Below, piece by piece: positions 33,550 to 43,819 of a stretch of 64,000 bases of DNA (positions are counted from its first letter, which is position 1; each line of letters opens with the position of its first letter). Source of the stretch: Flavobacterium silvaticum (GTDB taxonomy: Bacteria; Bacteroidota; Bacteroidia; Flavobacteriales; Flavobacteriaceae). Position numbers and translations under genes: made by a program. The DNA lies in assembly GCF_012911565.1 (NCBI RefSeq), contig NZ_JAAMPU010000097.1, forward strand, positions 85,712-149,711. Reading direction: 5' to 3'. The notes below the pieces were generated by a model. That model was not told where the DNA came from. It searched no databases and was given only the letters and a program-made list of their open reading frames with translations.

Positions 33550-33969
33550 ATGACAACAAGTGATTCATTTACTATCCTGATTGCCGATGATGATTTTGAA
33601 GATCTTGAATTTTTTCGTTTCCTGTTCAGCCATCATCCCAATTTCGAAATTATCCGGTGTATTTCAAATGGAGCCGACATCATAAATGTCATCAACAACT
33701 CCCCAAAACCTCCCGACATCCTACTCACAGACGAAGTAATGCCCATCATAACCGGAACCCAGGCCGTTAGGCATTTATTATCACATAAAATGGCGGCTGA
33801 AATGAAAGTATTCATCATTTCGGGGATAGAAAATCCCGCATCCAAACTGGAGTTTGAGAAACATGAACATATAAACTTCCTCAAGAAGCCACGGACATTG
33901 GTAGATTACAATGACCTGCCAAATGAAATCTTAAAAAAAATGGATACCGAAAATGTATTTCGGGTATAG
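33550..33969 (+). CDS. Single-domain response regulator receiver protein
   Basis: 139 residues, only a receiver domain. The acidic pocket is ADDDFED near residues 12-18, the phospho-acceptor Asp61 lies in LLTDEVMP, the switch Ser91 in FIISG and Lys112 in FLKKP. It resembles the Rcp1-type receivers that serve phytochromes. Its N-terminal motif DDDFEDLEFF is close to DDDPEDLDFF of the receiver in the phytochrome operon at 47.9 kb. No kinase lies next to it. ATG 33550 is chosen over TTG 33526 because the receiver fold begins soon after it. Confidence 0.87.
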   Translation: MTTSDSFTILIADDDFEDLEFFRFLFSHHPNFEIIRCISNGADIINVINNSPKPPDILLTDEVMPIITGTQAVRHLLSHKMAAEMKVFIISGIENPASKLEFEKHEHINFLKKPRTLVDYNDLPNEILKKMDTENVFRV

Positions 33970-34155
33970 ATGCAAACATTTCCGGTTTAAGATCATAATT
34001 CCTTTATTAAAAAATCTGGAAGTCTTCTTTGAATTGTTAATGTGCATTGTTAATGTTAGCTTAAAATTTCAGCCCAAACAAATCTTAACTTATTGATTTT
34101 CAAAAAGAATAAATTTTTCACTATCACGCATTAGCCAAAGTTTATACAGAAAAGA

Positions 34156-34175
34156 AATTAAACACGTGTTTAATT
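34156..34175. promoter_or_regulatory. Perfect 20 bp palindrome, likely operator
   Basis: AATTAAACACGTGTTTAATT is its own reverse complement and lies 33 nt before the small reading frame at 34209. Symmetric sites of this size usually bind a dimeric repressor or activator. Confidence 0.5.
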
Positions 34176-34208
34176 CCGAAATTTGAAATCATCCAAAAAA
34201 ATCACATC

Positions 34209-34406
34209 ATGATCGCAACCCTTATAAAAGCACTTGGCATATCGATAGGCTGTTCCTGTCCTATGAATTGCCAGTCAGACCAAACCAAGACTGGTGATAA
34301 TCCAGATACGGCAATTATAACCACCATAGTCATGGACGAAATTACACCGGAAGTTCCAAACGTACTCTCCGGAATACAGGATCTCAGCAAAATCTACACG
34401 ATTTAA
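34209..34406 (+). CDS. Small orphan peptide with CxCx3C motif
   Basis: 65 residues: a short hydrophobic start (MIATLIKALGISIG), then CSCPMNC (Cys15, Cys17, Cys21), then a polar and aliphatic tail. No family is recognised. It is supported as a gene by a palindrome 33 nt upstream and a strong terminator overlapping its stop codon. Codon composition does not prove coding, and the unit could instead be a small RNA. No clear TAnnTTTG box was found. Confidence 0.4.
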   Translation: MIATLIKALGISIGCSCPMNCQSDQTKTGDNPDTAIITTIVMDEITPEVPNVLSGIQDLSKIYTI

Positions 34407-34442
34407 AAAAAGCCCGATTGCAACAAACAATCGGGCTTTTTT
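34405..34442. terminator. Bidirectional terminator
   Basis: Perfect 14 bp stem AAAAAGCCCGATTG (34407-34420) with its complement (34428-34441) and a 7 nt loop. It has T-runs on both strands, ending the small orphan unit and the GH97 gene. Confidence 0.9.
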
Positions 34443-34460
34443 AATTCCATTAAGCAACTA

Positions 34461-36644
<2,184 letters not shown>

Positions 36645-36672
36645 TTAAGGTAAACAGCGATTGATTTTTATG

Positions 36673-36702
36673 TTGGCAGAATCCGATAATATTGTAATTT
36701 TC
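36673..36702 (+). promoter_or_regulatory. Promoter TTG-N19-TAATTTTC of the 36714 gene
   Basis: TTG at 36673-36675, a 19 nt spacer and TAATTTTC at 36695-36702 (last base differs from consensus), 11 nt before ATG 36714. Confidence 0.45.
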
Positions 36703-36713
36703 GCCCAAATTCA

Positions 36714-37106
36714 ATGCTAATGAGAATCTTTGTAACATCGGTTATTTTATTGTTCCTTACGGCAACGCCGGCCTGGTGCCAACAATCCGGAAGCCAACCC
36801 AAAAAACTGACATGGGACGAACAGCTGGACCAAATTATGCCACCTATGACAGAAGCTATTGAGCTTGACGGCCTCCAGGAAGCCGCCATAAGACAAATAT
36901 TGCTCAACCAGTTCCGCCAATCGAATATGTTGTCAAAAGAAGTCGATTTCGACAACGACCGCAAACGCGAAGAAAGCATGGCTGTTTTTGAAAAAACGGA
37001 TGAAGAAATAAAGAAACTGCTTCGCCCGAACCAAATCGAGCTTTACGATCAGTATAAAAAAGACTTGCGAAAAGGCAAGAAACCCAAGAAAAAGAAAAAG
37101 TCCTGA
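36714..37106 (+). CDS. Small secreted helical protein, Spy/CpxP-like
   Basis: 130 residues with a signal peptide (MRIFVTSVILLFLTATPAWCQQ). The mature part is entirely helical and charged: LTWDEQLDQIMPPMTEAIELDGLQEAAIRQIL, ending LLRPNQIELYDQYKKDLRKGKKPKKKKKS. The pattern L-x-x-x-Q and LRPNQ-IELYDQY resembles the LTxxQ region of Spy/CpxP periplasmic chaperones, but similarity is loose. ATG 36720 is an alternative start. The poly-Lys tail is notable. A bidirectional terminator follows. Confidence 0.7.
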   Translation: MLMRIFVTSVILLFLTATPAWCQQSGSQPKKLTWDEQLDQIMPPMTEAIELDGLQEAAIRQILLNQFRQSNMLSKEVDFDNDRKREESMAVFEKTDEEIKKLLRPNQIELYDQYKKDLRKGKKPKKKKKS

Positions 37107-37115
37107 GGTATAAAA

Positions 37116-37142
37116 AACAAAGACCCAAACCGGGTCTTTGTT
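37116..37142. terminator. Bidirectional terminator
   Basis: Perfect 11 bp stem AACAAAGACCC/GGGTCTTTGTT with loop AAACC, between converging genes. Flanks are TTGTTG and, on the other strand, TTTTTTAT. Confidence 0.8.
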
Positions 37143-37154
37143 GTTGTCTGCAAG

Positions 37155-38261
37155 TTAATTCCGCTGGTACACCCGAACGTAGTCCACAAGCGTCTGGCAT
37201 GGAAAAACCGCTTCCGGTACAATCGCGCCTCCATAACTCATATTGTCGTTTCCGCCCACGCCTGCCGAAAGTATCAGGTAAAAATTATGGGAGAACGGCG
37301 CCCATTGTGTAAAATGATGTGAATATTCCGAAACAAACGTGCGTTTCCCGTTAATCTGGATCTTGTTATCGGCATCCTGTCCGTCAGGCGCATTGTTGAA
37401 AGCGGCCCCATCGTTGAAATAATTCACATGATATACCACTTCGTCAACACTGAACTCAATACGGTCTGAAAACCAATCCACGCGATACAAATGATAACCT
37501 GCACTTCCGGCATTCGTATTTCCGGCGGCAGGCGGCCAATTCCCATAAACCGGATTGGCGGCCGGAACCTGTGTTTCTTCATACGAATAATATCCGCCTT
37601 TATGCCCGTGGTTCCAATCCTGGTACTGGTTGTTTTCCCAAGACCATGCATAATGCACCGTACCGAGATTATGGAACGGGATTGCGCCGACATATTCCAT
37701 GATATCGACTTCACCACCCTGAGGCCACATCAAATGGTCTTCACCGGACGGAATTTCGGCAGGCATCATCCAGAACGCAAAGCCCTGTCCTTTGTATTTG
37801 ACATCTTTTGCCCAAACCCGCGCCTCGATACGTGTGCCGGGCCCGCAACTGAATTTATCTTTGGTATTGATGCGTCCGCTTGTATAATTGCGGTCTAAAT
37901 AGGTTTCTTTTCGGGTGGCTATGACGAGCGAACCATCGGAGCCTGTACCGGGAAGCATGCTGACGTTTTCAACCCTGTCCGTCGCACGGTCGAGCTGTCC
38001 GGTTCCAAAATCTCCGTTGATTCCGGTTCCGGTTTCAAAATTCCATTTGGCCGCATCGAGTGACGACTGGTTGAATTCGTCGTTCCAGATAAGCGTATAT
38101 CCGGCGTATTGGCTGACTTCCGGCTGGGTGACATTCACCACTTCGACCGGAGTTTCTATGGTGTCGTCCTGGTCATCTATGATTTGTCCGTCCGTGGAAG
38201 CGTCGGAACTATCGGAACACGAAAATAAAATGGCAATCAAAAACGGAAACAAAGTTTTCAT
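37155..38261 (-). CDS. GH16 family glycoside hydrolase lipoprotein
   Basis: 368 residues with lipoprotein signal MKTLFPFLIAILFSC (Cys15) and an acidic linker. The GH16 domain begins about residue 55 (YTLIWNDEFNQSSLD). The active-site motif GGEVDIMEYVG gives Glu184 (nucleophile), Asp186 and Glu189 (acid/base). The set of loops (GPGTRIEARVWA, FWMMPAEIPSG, HLMWPQGGEVDIMEY) differs from the enzyme at 6.5 kb, so the two need not share a substrate. Candidates include beta-1,3-glucan and related plant or algal beta-glucans. ATG 38261 is chosen because it begins the signal; the frame upstream lacks one. Confidence 0.9.
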   Translation of the reverse strand: MKTLFPFLIAILFSCSDSSDASTDGQIIDDQDDTIETPVEVVNVTQPEVSQYAGYTLIWNDEFNQSSLDAAKWNFETGTGINGDFGTGQLDRATDRVENVSMLPGTGSDGSLVIATRKETYLDRNYTSGRINTKDKFSCGPGTRIEARVWAKDVKYKGQGFAFWMMPAEIPSGEDHLMWPQGGEVDIMEYVGAIPFHNLGTVHYAWSWENNQYQDWNHGHKGGYYSYEETQVPAANPVYGNWPPAAGNTNAGSAGYHLYRVDWFSDRIEFSVDEVVYHVNYFNDGAAFNNAPDGQDADNKIQINGKRTFVSEYSHHFTQWAPFSHNFYLILSAGVGGNDNMSYGGAIVPEAVFPCQTLVDYVRVYQRN

Positions 38262-38328
38262 AGGATTGTAGTTTATGTAAAGTAACATCAAATTACAAAG
38301 CGAAAATATTTTTTTATCGGACATCGAC

Positions 38329-38943
38329 TCAGGTTACCCAGGTCGGCACTATCTTTTCAATTTTCCAAAATCTGCCTGTCTTCTTGATAAAGACCGTATA
38401 ACCCTGACCACAATTGCCTTCCGGACGGCAACAATAATGTGATACGGAAAAAACCGCATACACTCCCGACGTATCGGTTTTTATATCCGACAATGAAATT
38501 TTCCCACAGTAAAACATATCGGTAATCCTATCGCTATTATTTTGTGAGGTATATTTTAACCTGTACTTTTTAGATTGTAGCGCAAAAACCAGTTTTTTGG
38601 GATTTGGGTTTTTAAGTGATATAATCCCTCCTTCTTTGTTGAGATAAGAAGAATCTACCTCAAATTCAAGATGTGGATATTGCTTTGCAAATGAAATTTG
38701 TTCTTCTTTGGTAAGCAACTTTGTAAAGCGATCAAGATAAACAGTAAATTCCTTATCCTGATAACTTTTGTCCACGGAATCGTTTGCTGGCGGCGGAAGC
38801 TCGGATAAATGAATAGAATCCAACAGTTGCGGTAAAAGTTGTGGGTACAGCTCATTTTCAAATTGACCTCTATCAATTTCCTGTTTTTTTTCTGAACACG
38901 AAAGGAGCAGTACTATCAGACAAAGGCCGATACTTTTTTTCAT
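38329..38943 (-). CDS. Lipoprotein of unknown function
   Basis: 204 residues with signal MKKSIGLCLIVLLLSC (Cys16). The rest is polar, with no recognised domain. The C-terminal part (GVYAVFSVSHYCCRPEGNCGQGYTVFIKKTGRFWKIEKIV) has three cysteines and looks like an NTF2- or lumazine-like strand-rich module, but I cannot assign it. Its base composition is visibly more A/T-rich than the neighbours. It starts 7 nt after yaaA on the same strand. Confidence 0.7.
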   Translation of the reverse strand: MKKSIGLCLIVLLLSCSEKKQEIDRGQFENELYPQLLPQLLDSIHLSELPPPANDSVDKSYQDKEFTVYLDRFTKLLTKEEQISFAKQYPHLEFEVDSSYLNKEGGIISLKNPNPKKLVFALQSKKYRLKYTSQNNSDRITDMFYCGKISLSDIKTDTSGVYAVFSVSHYCCRPEGNCGQGYTVFIKKTGRFWKIEKIVPTWVT

Positions 38944-38950
38944 CGCATCA

Positions 38951-39709
38951 TTATCTGGTAAATACCAAAGTATTCCCTTTAGACAAATTCGCGTCGAACT
39001 GGTAGCCTTCGGTAGTGAAGCCTTTTAAGCCTTCAAGTGTTTCGATGTTGTGGTCAATGATATAACGCACCATCATCCCGCGCGCTTTCTTGGCGAAGAA
39101 ACTTATCATCGATAGTTTTCCGTTCTTGTAATCCTTGAATTCAGCCGTGATGACGGGAACTTTTATCTTTTTGGCATCAACCGCGTCAAAATATTCCTTG
39201 CTTGCGAGATTCAGCAGGAAGTCGCCTTTTTTTAATTCCTTGTTGAGTGCCGATGTGAGTTTGTCTTTCCAAAAGCCATACAGGTTCTTATCGTCACCCA
39301 CGGGCAATTGCGTTCCCATTTCCAACCGATACGGCTGAATTAAATCGAGCGGGCGCAACAATCCGTACAAACCCGACAGAATCCTCAGTTTATCCTGCAA
39401 CGCATCGAGTTTTTCCACCGGAAGCGAATACGCATCGAGGCCAATGTACACGTCTCCGTTAAAAGCGTACATCGCTGGCCGCGCATTCTCAGCGGTAAAC
39501 GGCGTTTTCCATTTTTTGTTCCGCTGCCAGTTCAAATCGGCAAGCTTGTCTGAAATATCCATGAGTTCCATAAGCTGTTTCGGCTTTTGGGCCTTGAGTT
39601 CTTTGTGGACTTTTCGTGAACCGGTCAAAAATTGGGGCTGCGTATGGCGGGTTGTCGGTAATGGCGTTTCGTAGTCGAGGGTTTTGGCTGGGGAAATGAC
39701 TATTTTCAT
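38951..39709 (-). CDS. yaaA: Peroxide stress protein YaaA (DUF328/UPF0246)
   Basis: 252 residues, a full-length UPF0246 protein beginning MKIVISPAKTLDYETPLP. The family segments FTAENARPAMYAFNGDVYIGLDA, LSGLYGLLRPLDLIQPYRLEMG and VITAEFKDYKNGKLSMISFFAKKARGMMVRYII are in order. In E. coli YaaA limits free iron and DNA damage during peroxide stress and binds DNA. The local role is inferred from the family only. Confidence 0.93.
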   Translation of the reverse strand: MKIVISPAKTLDYETPLPTTRHTQPQFLTGSRKVHKELKAQKPKQLMELMDISDKLADLNWQRNKKWKTPFTAENARPAMYAFNGDVYIGLDAYSLPVEKLDALQDKLRILSGLYGLLRPLDLIQPYRLEMGTQLPVGDDKNLYGFWKDKLTSALNKELKKGDFLLNLASKEYFDAVDAKKIKVPVITAEFKDYKNGKLSMISFFAKKARGMMVRYIIDHNIETLEGLKGFTTEGYQFDANLSKGNTLVFTR

Positions 39710-39836
39710 TCTGTTAGTTTCTTGGTTTAAAGATAAGGGGAAACCACATGGATAAAAACTGTTTACCCATTTACTGTTTACAAAATTTCGTTAACGGCAA
39801 ATTGGTAAACAAGTATAGGAAGAATGGTAATGCAAA

Positions 39837-40886
39837 TTAATCTTCCTCCTCAAAAAACGTATCCTTGGCCGATGCATACGTGCGCCATTTTTCAATGACC
39901 GATTGCATATCTTCGGGTATTTCACTGTCGAACCGCATGAGTTCGTTCGTGACCGGATGTTTAAAGCCCAACGTCTTGGCATGAAGTGCCTGTCGCGGCA
40001 ATAATTTGAAGCAGTTTTCCACGAACTGTTTGTATTTGGTGAACGTGGTTCCTTTAAGGATTACGTCCCCACCGTAACGCGCATCGTTGAAAAGCGTATG
40101 CCCGATGTATTTCATATGGACGCGAATCTGGTGCGTGCGGCCGGTTTCGAGTCTACAGGAAACCAGCGTCACATAACCGAAGCGTTCCAGTACCTTGTAA
40201 TGCGTCACGGCTGGCTTCCCTACCTCAGGATCTTCGAATACAGCCATCTGCATACGGTCTTTGAGGTGGCGTGAAATATTGCCGGTAATGGTTCCTTCGT
40301 CCTCGATCACATTTCCCCAAACCAGGGCCACGTACTCGCGTTCGGAAGTCTTGAATTCGAATTGGGCGGCAAGGTTGGCCAGTGCCTGTTCGGTTTTGGC
40401 GACCACAAGAAGGCCCGATGTATCTTTATCTATCCGATGCACCAATCCGGGGCGATTGCTCGAATTCATCGGCAGATTCTGGAAATGATAAACCAAGGCA
40501 TTGACTAAAGTCCCGGTATAATTCCCGTGGCCCGGATGCACGACAAGTCCGGGTGGTTTGTTGATGACAATCAAAGCGTCGTCTTCATAGACAATATCAA
40601 GCGGGATATTTTCAGGATCGATGCGGTTCTCGAACGGCGGATGCGCGAGCAGGACCCGTATTACATCGCCCGGTTTTACCTTATAATTCGATTTTTCGGG
40701 TTTTCCGTTGACATAGATATCTCCATTGTCCGCAGCATTCTGGACTTTATTGCGCGTGGCGAACTGGATGAGCGCCGTCAGGTATTTGTCCATGCGCAGC
40801 AACGCCTGTCCTTTGGGAACCTCGAAACGGTGATGCTCGAAGAGTTCGTCTTCCGGTTCAAAATTGTCGTCCTTATTCTCCGCCAT
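39837..40886 (-). CDS. RluA/RluD-family 23S rRNA pseudouridine synthase
   Basis: 349 residues from ATG 40886. An S4 RNA-binding domain (about 35-90, QALLRMDKYLTALIQFATR and DIYVNGKPEKSNYKVKPGD) precedes the RluA catalytic domain. The catalytic Asp153 lies in VHRIDKDTSGLLVV, and YVALVWG, TGRTHQIRVHM and LHAKTLGFKHP follow. It converts uridine to pseudouridine in rRNA, and by length and S4 domain it is RluD-like. The start codon lies inside the end of the PASTA gene, giving a 14 bp overlap (ATGGCGGAGAATAA). A longer start at 40934 is possible but would extend the overlap. Confidence 0.93.
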   Translation of the reverse strand: MAENKDDNFEPEDELFEHHRFEVPKGQALLRMDKYLTALIQFATRNKVQNAADNGDIYVNGKPEKSNYKVKPGDVIRVLLAHPPFENRIDPENIPLDIVYEDDALIVINKPPGLVVHPGHGNYTGTLVNALVYHFQNLPMNSSNRPGLVHRIDKDTSGLLVVAKTEQALANLAAQFEFKTSEREYVALVWGNVIEDEGTITGNISRHLKDRMQMAVFEDPEVGKPAVTHYKVLERFGYVTLVSCRLETGRTHQIRVHMKYIGHTLFNDARYGGDVILKGTTFTKYKQFVENCFKLLPRQALHAKTLGFKHPVTNELMRFDSEIPEDMQSVIEKWRTYASAKDTFFEEED

Positions 40887-41487
40887 TTTCGGGAGTTTCG
40901 GTTTTGGTTGCGGTCGTGTCTTCGGCTTCTTCAAAAACTACTTTGCCGTCGCCTAAAACCAGGTCGATCTTGGAGCTTTTCCACACCTTCTCGCCGGCTT
41001 TGAGTTTCTTTCCGTTGAAACGCATCTCAAGTACCATGTCTTTCCCAAGATACGGCTTGTAGGTGATTTTTCCTTCTTCCAGACCGAGGGCTTTCAAAGT
41101 CGGGACAGCCTGACGGTATGTCTTTTCAACCAAGTCTGGCATACGAACCTGCGTAAATCCGGACGAATTGATCTTGAGGTAAATCTTGCGGTCTTCTTTT
41201 ACTTTCGCGCCCGGCACAGGATCTTGGGTGACCACGCTGTGTTTTGGATAATCGGCCACAAAATCGACACTGTCGAGGACTACGTAATCGAGGTCGAGCT
41301 CATCGAGTTTTTCTTCGGCTTTTTCAACGGTCAGCTTGCGCAAATCCGGAACCGTAATCTCGTTACCGTGATCGGTCGTGAACGTAAGCCAGTGCATGAA
41401 AAGGTATCCGAGGACAAAAAGTATCGCAAAAGCGGCGAGCAGCTGAAGGAAAAAAGTCCGGCTCGTGACATATTGTTTAAAACTCAT
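40873..41487 (-). CDS. PASTA domain membrane protein
   Basis: 204 residues with one N-terminal membrane helix (about 14-33) and the rest outside. The first PASTA domain (about 43-108) reads VPDLRKLTVEKAEEKLDELDL and ends DRKIYLKIN. A second and a partial third follow, with MPDLVEKTYRQAVPTLKALGL. PASTA domains bind peptidoglycan fragments; without a kinase domain the protein may be a structural or sensory wall-binding factor. In flavobacteria it typically sits between rluD and ddl; here ddl is separated by an extra lipoprotein gene. A TATCTTTG box at 41520-41527 on this strand is a likely promoter. Confidence 0.9.
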   Translation of the reverse strand: MSFKQYVTSRTFFLQLLAAFAILFVLGYLFMHWLTFTTDHGNEITVPDLRKLTVEKAEEKLDELDLDYVVLDSVDFVADYPKHSVVTQDPVPGAKVKEDRKIYLKINSSGFTQVRMPDLVEKTYRQAVPTLKALGLEEGKITYKPYLGKDMVLEMRFNGKKLKAGEKVWKSSKIDLVLGDGKVVFEEAEDTTATKTETPENGGE

Positions 41488-41519
41488 AGAATCTTTGTTT
41501 ACGGGCTAAGCCGGGCTCG

Positions 41520-41527
41520 CAAAGATA
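41520..41527 (-). promoter_or_regulatory. -7 element TATCTTTG of the PASTA gene
   Basis: Full TAnnTTTG match on the minus strand, 32 nt before ATG 41487. No -33 TTG at 19 nt. Confidence 0.45.
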
Positions 41528-41676
41528 TAAAAAATGATGTGGGTAGCTGAAGGTTAAAAAGTGTAATTTTGGGTGGGCTGTTAATGGTTAACTGTTGGCC
41601 ATACCGTTAAGGGATGGCTTTTCACGATGAGCGGTAAACAAAGTATTACTTCAGGAAAATCGATTTAAAAAGATTT

Positions 41677-42183
41677 ATGAATACTAGTTCAATCATCCTA
41701 TTCTTAAGCTTATTTATAATTTCCTGTAACAAAGAAAGGGAATTGCAACGACATGATATAAATGGAAGATTGATCGTCTACAACGAAGAAGTTTATGCCA
41801 ATATGTGGGCAAAAAACAGAAAGTTAAACGTCACAGTTGTCGATACCTTTTGCATTAATCAAAAAACAAGAGCAAGTGACGATATAAAAAATGGGAAATT
41901 GATCTATTTTTCTCCACCCGCTCTGGAGTTTGAAAAGCTAAAGAATATATTGAAAGTTTATGGAATCGAAACAAGAAAAATTTACACACGGTGCGCAAGA
42001 TTAGGAGGTTTTGAACCTTATTGTTATGAAATTGAAATGCAGCATGAAATTGAAAAAAGATACGGCAGGCAATTTATTGATTCACTTTCCGAAATTGCCC
42101 TAAAAGAATTCGTAATTGAGAATCCTGATCAGCCATGGATAAAAGATGGTGTCGATCTGAGAAAAAAATATAATCTTAAATAA
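41677..42183 (+). CDS. A/T-rich lipoprotein of unknown function
   Basis: 168 residues with signal MNTSSIILFLSLFIISC (Cys17). The mature part is charged and has three more cysteines (TFCINQ, YTRCARLGGFEPYCYEI). No family is recognised. It is markedly A/T-richer than ddl and the PASTA gene, and breaks the usual PASTA-ddl neighbourhood. GTTAACT-type heptamers lie on both sides (41583-41599 and 42296-42336). It looks like a later insertion, but no integrase or transposase is present. Confidence 0.7.
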   Translation: MNTSSIILFLSLFIISCNKERELQRHDINGRLIVYNEEVYANMWAKNRKLNVTVVDTFCINQKTRASDDIKNGKLIYFSPPALEFEKLKNILKVYGIETRKIYTRCARLGGFEPYCYEIEMQHEIEKRYGRQFIDSLSEIALKEFVIENPDQPWIKDGVDLRKKYNLK

Positions 42184-42295
42184 AACAGTGCATGATGGAC
42201 AATTCGTTTAAAGCCTATCAATAAGACCAAATCCGTTTCAAAAAATCTTGAAGCCAAAATAATGAAACACTAAATAAAAAAGATTTCAAACAACA

Positions 42296-42336
42296 GTTAA
42301 CCTTAACCGTTAACTGTTAACCGTTAACTGTTAACT
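42296..42336 (+). repeat. GTTAACY heptamer array abutting the ddl start codon
   Basis: GTTAACC, TTAACC, GTTAACT, GTTAACC, GTTAACT and GTTAACT, then ATG at 42337. One unit lacks its G. Each unit contains the palindrome GTTAAC. The array fills the place where a ribosome-binding site would be. Confidence 0.85.
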
Positions 42337-43320
42337 ATGAAAAACATCGCAATCCTCATGGGCGGCTATTCCTCCGAATTCGAAATCTCGCTCAAAAGTG
42401 GGAATGTAGTCTATCAAAACCTCGACAGATCCCGCTACAATCCGTACCGCGTACATATTTTTCGCGACAAATGGGTGTATGTCGATGATTCGGGAGCGGA
42501 ATTCCCTATCGACCGCAACGATTTCTCCACCCAAAAGGACGGCCACAAAATAACCTTCGACGCCGTTTTCAATGCCATACACGGGACGCCGGGAGAAGAC
42601 GGCTTGCTGCAATCGTATTTCCAGCTGCTTGAAATCCCGCATAATACGTGTGATGCGTATCAGTCGGCCCTCACGTTCAACAAAAGGGATTTGCTTTCGG
42701 TACTCAAACCGTATGGGATCAAATGTGCCGAATCCTATTACCTTAATAAAGGCGACCATATCGATACGGAAGCCATCGTTTCCAAAGTCGGCCTTCCGTG
42801 TTTCGTCAAACCGAACAAATCGGGGTCGAGCTTTGGTATTTCCAAAGTAAAATCGGCCGATGAATTGCCTATTGCCATTGAAGTCGCTTACAAGGAAGAC
42901 AATGAAATCATCATCGAACGTTTCCTTGACGGACGGGAAGTTTCCGTCGGCGTGATCAATTACCAGGGCGAAGTAATCGTATTGCCGATTACCGAAATCA
43001 TTTCTGAAAACGACTTCTTCGATTACGAAGCCAAGTATCTGGGAAAATCCCAGGAAATCACACCGGCCCAGCTTCCGGATGCCATCGCCGAAAAAGTCCG
43101 CCAGACGGCCAAACGCGCTTACGAAGTGCTGCAGATGAAAGGTTTTTCAAGAAGCGAATTCATTATTGTAAACGACGAACCTTTTATGCTTGAGATGAAT
43201 ACGGTTCCGGGACTTACGGCCGAAAGCCTTATTCCGCAACAGGCCCAGATTGCAGGGATTTCACTTGAAGAACTGTTTACGAATTCCATCGAACTCTCAC
43301 TGAAGGGAATTAATAAGTAA
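42337..43320 (+). CDS. ddl: D-alanine--D-alanine ligase
   Basis: Joins two D-alanines with ATP for peptidoglycan. The 327-residue ATP-grasp enzyme begins MKNIAILMGGYSSEFEISLKSG with the conserved Glu in SSEFEIS, and has FNAIHGTPGEDGLLQSYF, LPCFVKPNKSGSSFGISKV, EIIIERFLDGREVSVGVI and MLEMNTVPGLT, all diagnostic. The start codon follows directly on a heptamer array; the usual spacing for a Shine-Dalgarno sequence is replaced by GTTAACT repeats. Confidence 0.96.
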   Translation: MKNIAILMGGYSSEFEISLKSGNVVYQNLDRSRYNPYRVHIFRDKWVYVDDSGAEFPIDRNDFSTQKDGHKITFDAVFNAIHGTPGEDGLLQSYFQLLEIPHNTCDAYQSALTFNKRDLLSVLKPYGIKCAESYYLNKGDHIDTEAIVSKVGLPCFVKPNKSGSSFGISKVKSADELPIAIEVAYKEDNEIIIERFLDGREVSVGVINYQGEVIVLPITEIISENDFFDYEAKYLGKSQEITPAQLPDAIAEKVRQTAKRAYEVLQMKGFSRSEFIIVNDEPFMLEMNTVPGLTAESLIPQQAQIAGISLEELFTNSIELSLKGINK

Positions 43321-43340
43321 CGATTAACAATTAATAATTG

Positions 43341-43817
43341 ATGAAACGGGTTTCCATAACTGATAACGATTCGGCACGGGTGCTGCAAATTGCCGGAGGT
43401 TCGTACCGCGTGTTGCTTTCAGGCGATGAAACCAACGGAAGACTGGCTTCGATAGAAATGCGCGTTCCCGTCGGCAAAGGCCCTATACCGCACGAGCATC
43501 CGGGTTTTGCGGAATCATTTTATGTGGCTTCGGGGGAAGTTTCTTTTGAGACAGCTGCAGGAAAAAAAATAGTTTCTGCCGGAGGTTTTGTGCAGATTCC
43601 GCTTGATGGGGAACCGCACCGGTTTATCAATACGGGCAATGAAGAAGCCGTTTTGCTTTGCACCGTCCAGCCCGCCGGTCTCGATGCTTTCTTTACGGAA
43701 GTAGACGATTTGCTCCACGGAAACCCACCTGATGAAACCCAAAAACAACAACTTGCGCAACTTTCCGTAAAATACGGACAGACGGTATATCCGCCTGATT
43801 ATTTTGACAACCATTGA
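43341..43817 (+). CDS. Cupin domain protein
   Basis: 158 residues, one cupin barrel. The metal-binding motif 1 is IPHEHPGFAESFYVASGEVSFE (two His, Glu) and motif 2 lies in IPLDGEPHRFINTG with the last His. It could be a dioxygenase, isomerase or small-molecule sensor; no substrate can be inferred. ATG 43341 is chosen over TTG 43338. Degenerate heptamers (TAACGAT, TAACAAT, TAATAAT) separate it from ddl. It lies 2 nt before coaD. In relatives ddl and coaD are often adjacent, so the cupin gene may be a local insertion. Confidence 0.85.
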   Translation: MKRVSITDNDSARVLQIAGGSYRVLLSGDETNGRLASIEMRVPVGKGPIPHEHPGFAESFYVASGEVSFETAAGKKIVSAGGFVQIPLDGEPHRFINTGNEEAVLLCTVQPAGLDAFFTEVDDLLHGNPPDETQKQQLAQLSVKYGQTVYPPDYFDNH

Positions 43818-43819
43818 TT

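Noticed and set aside
34202..34390. Minus-strand frame opposite the small orphan peptide
   Set aside because: It lacks the cysteine motif, signal peptide and promoter; the palindrome and terminator fit the plus-strand frame better, although neither is proven.
42296..42336. Heptamer array considered as a CRISPR-like repeat
   Set aside because: Units are contiguous with no spacers, and no cas gene is present. No CRISPR array was seen in the window.
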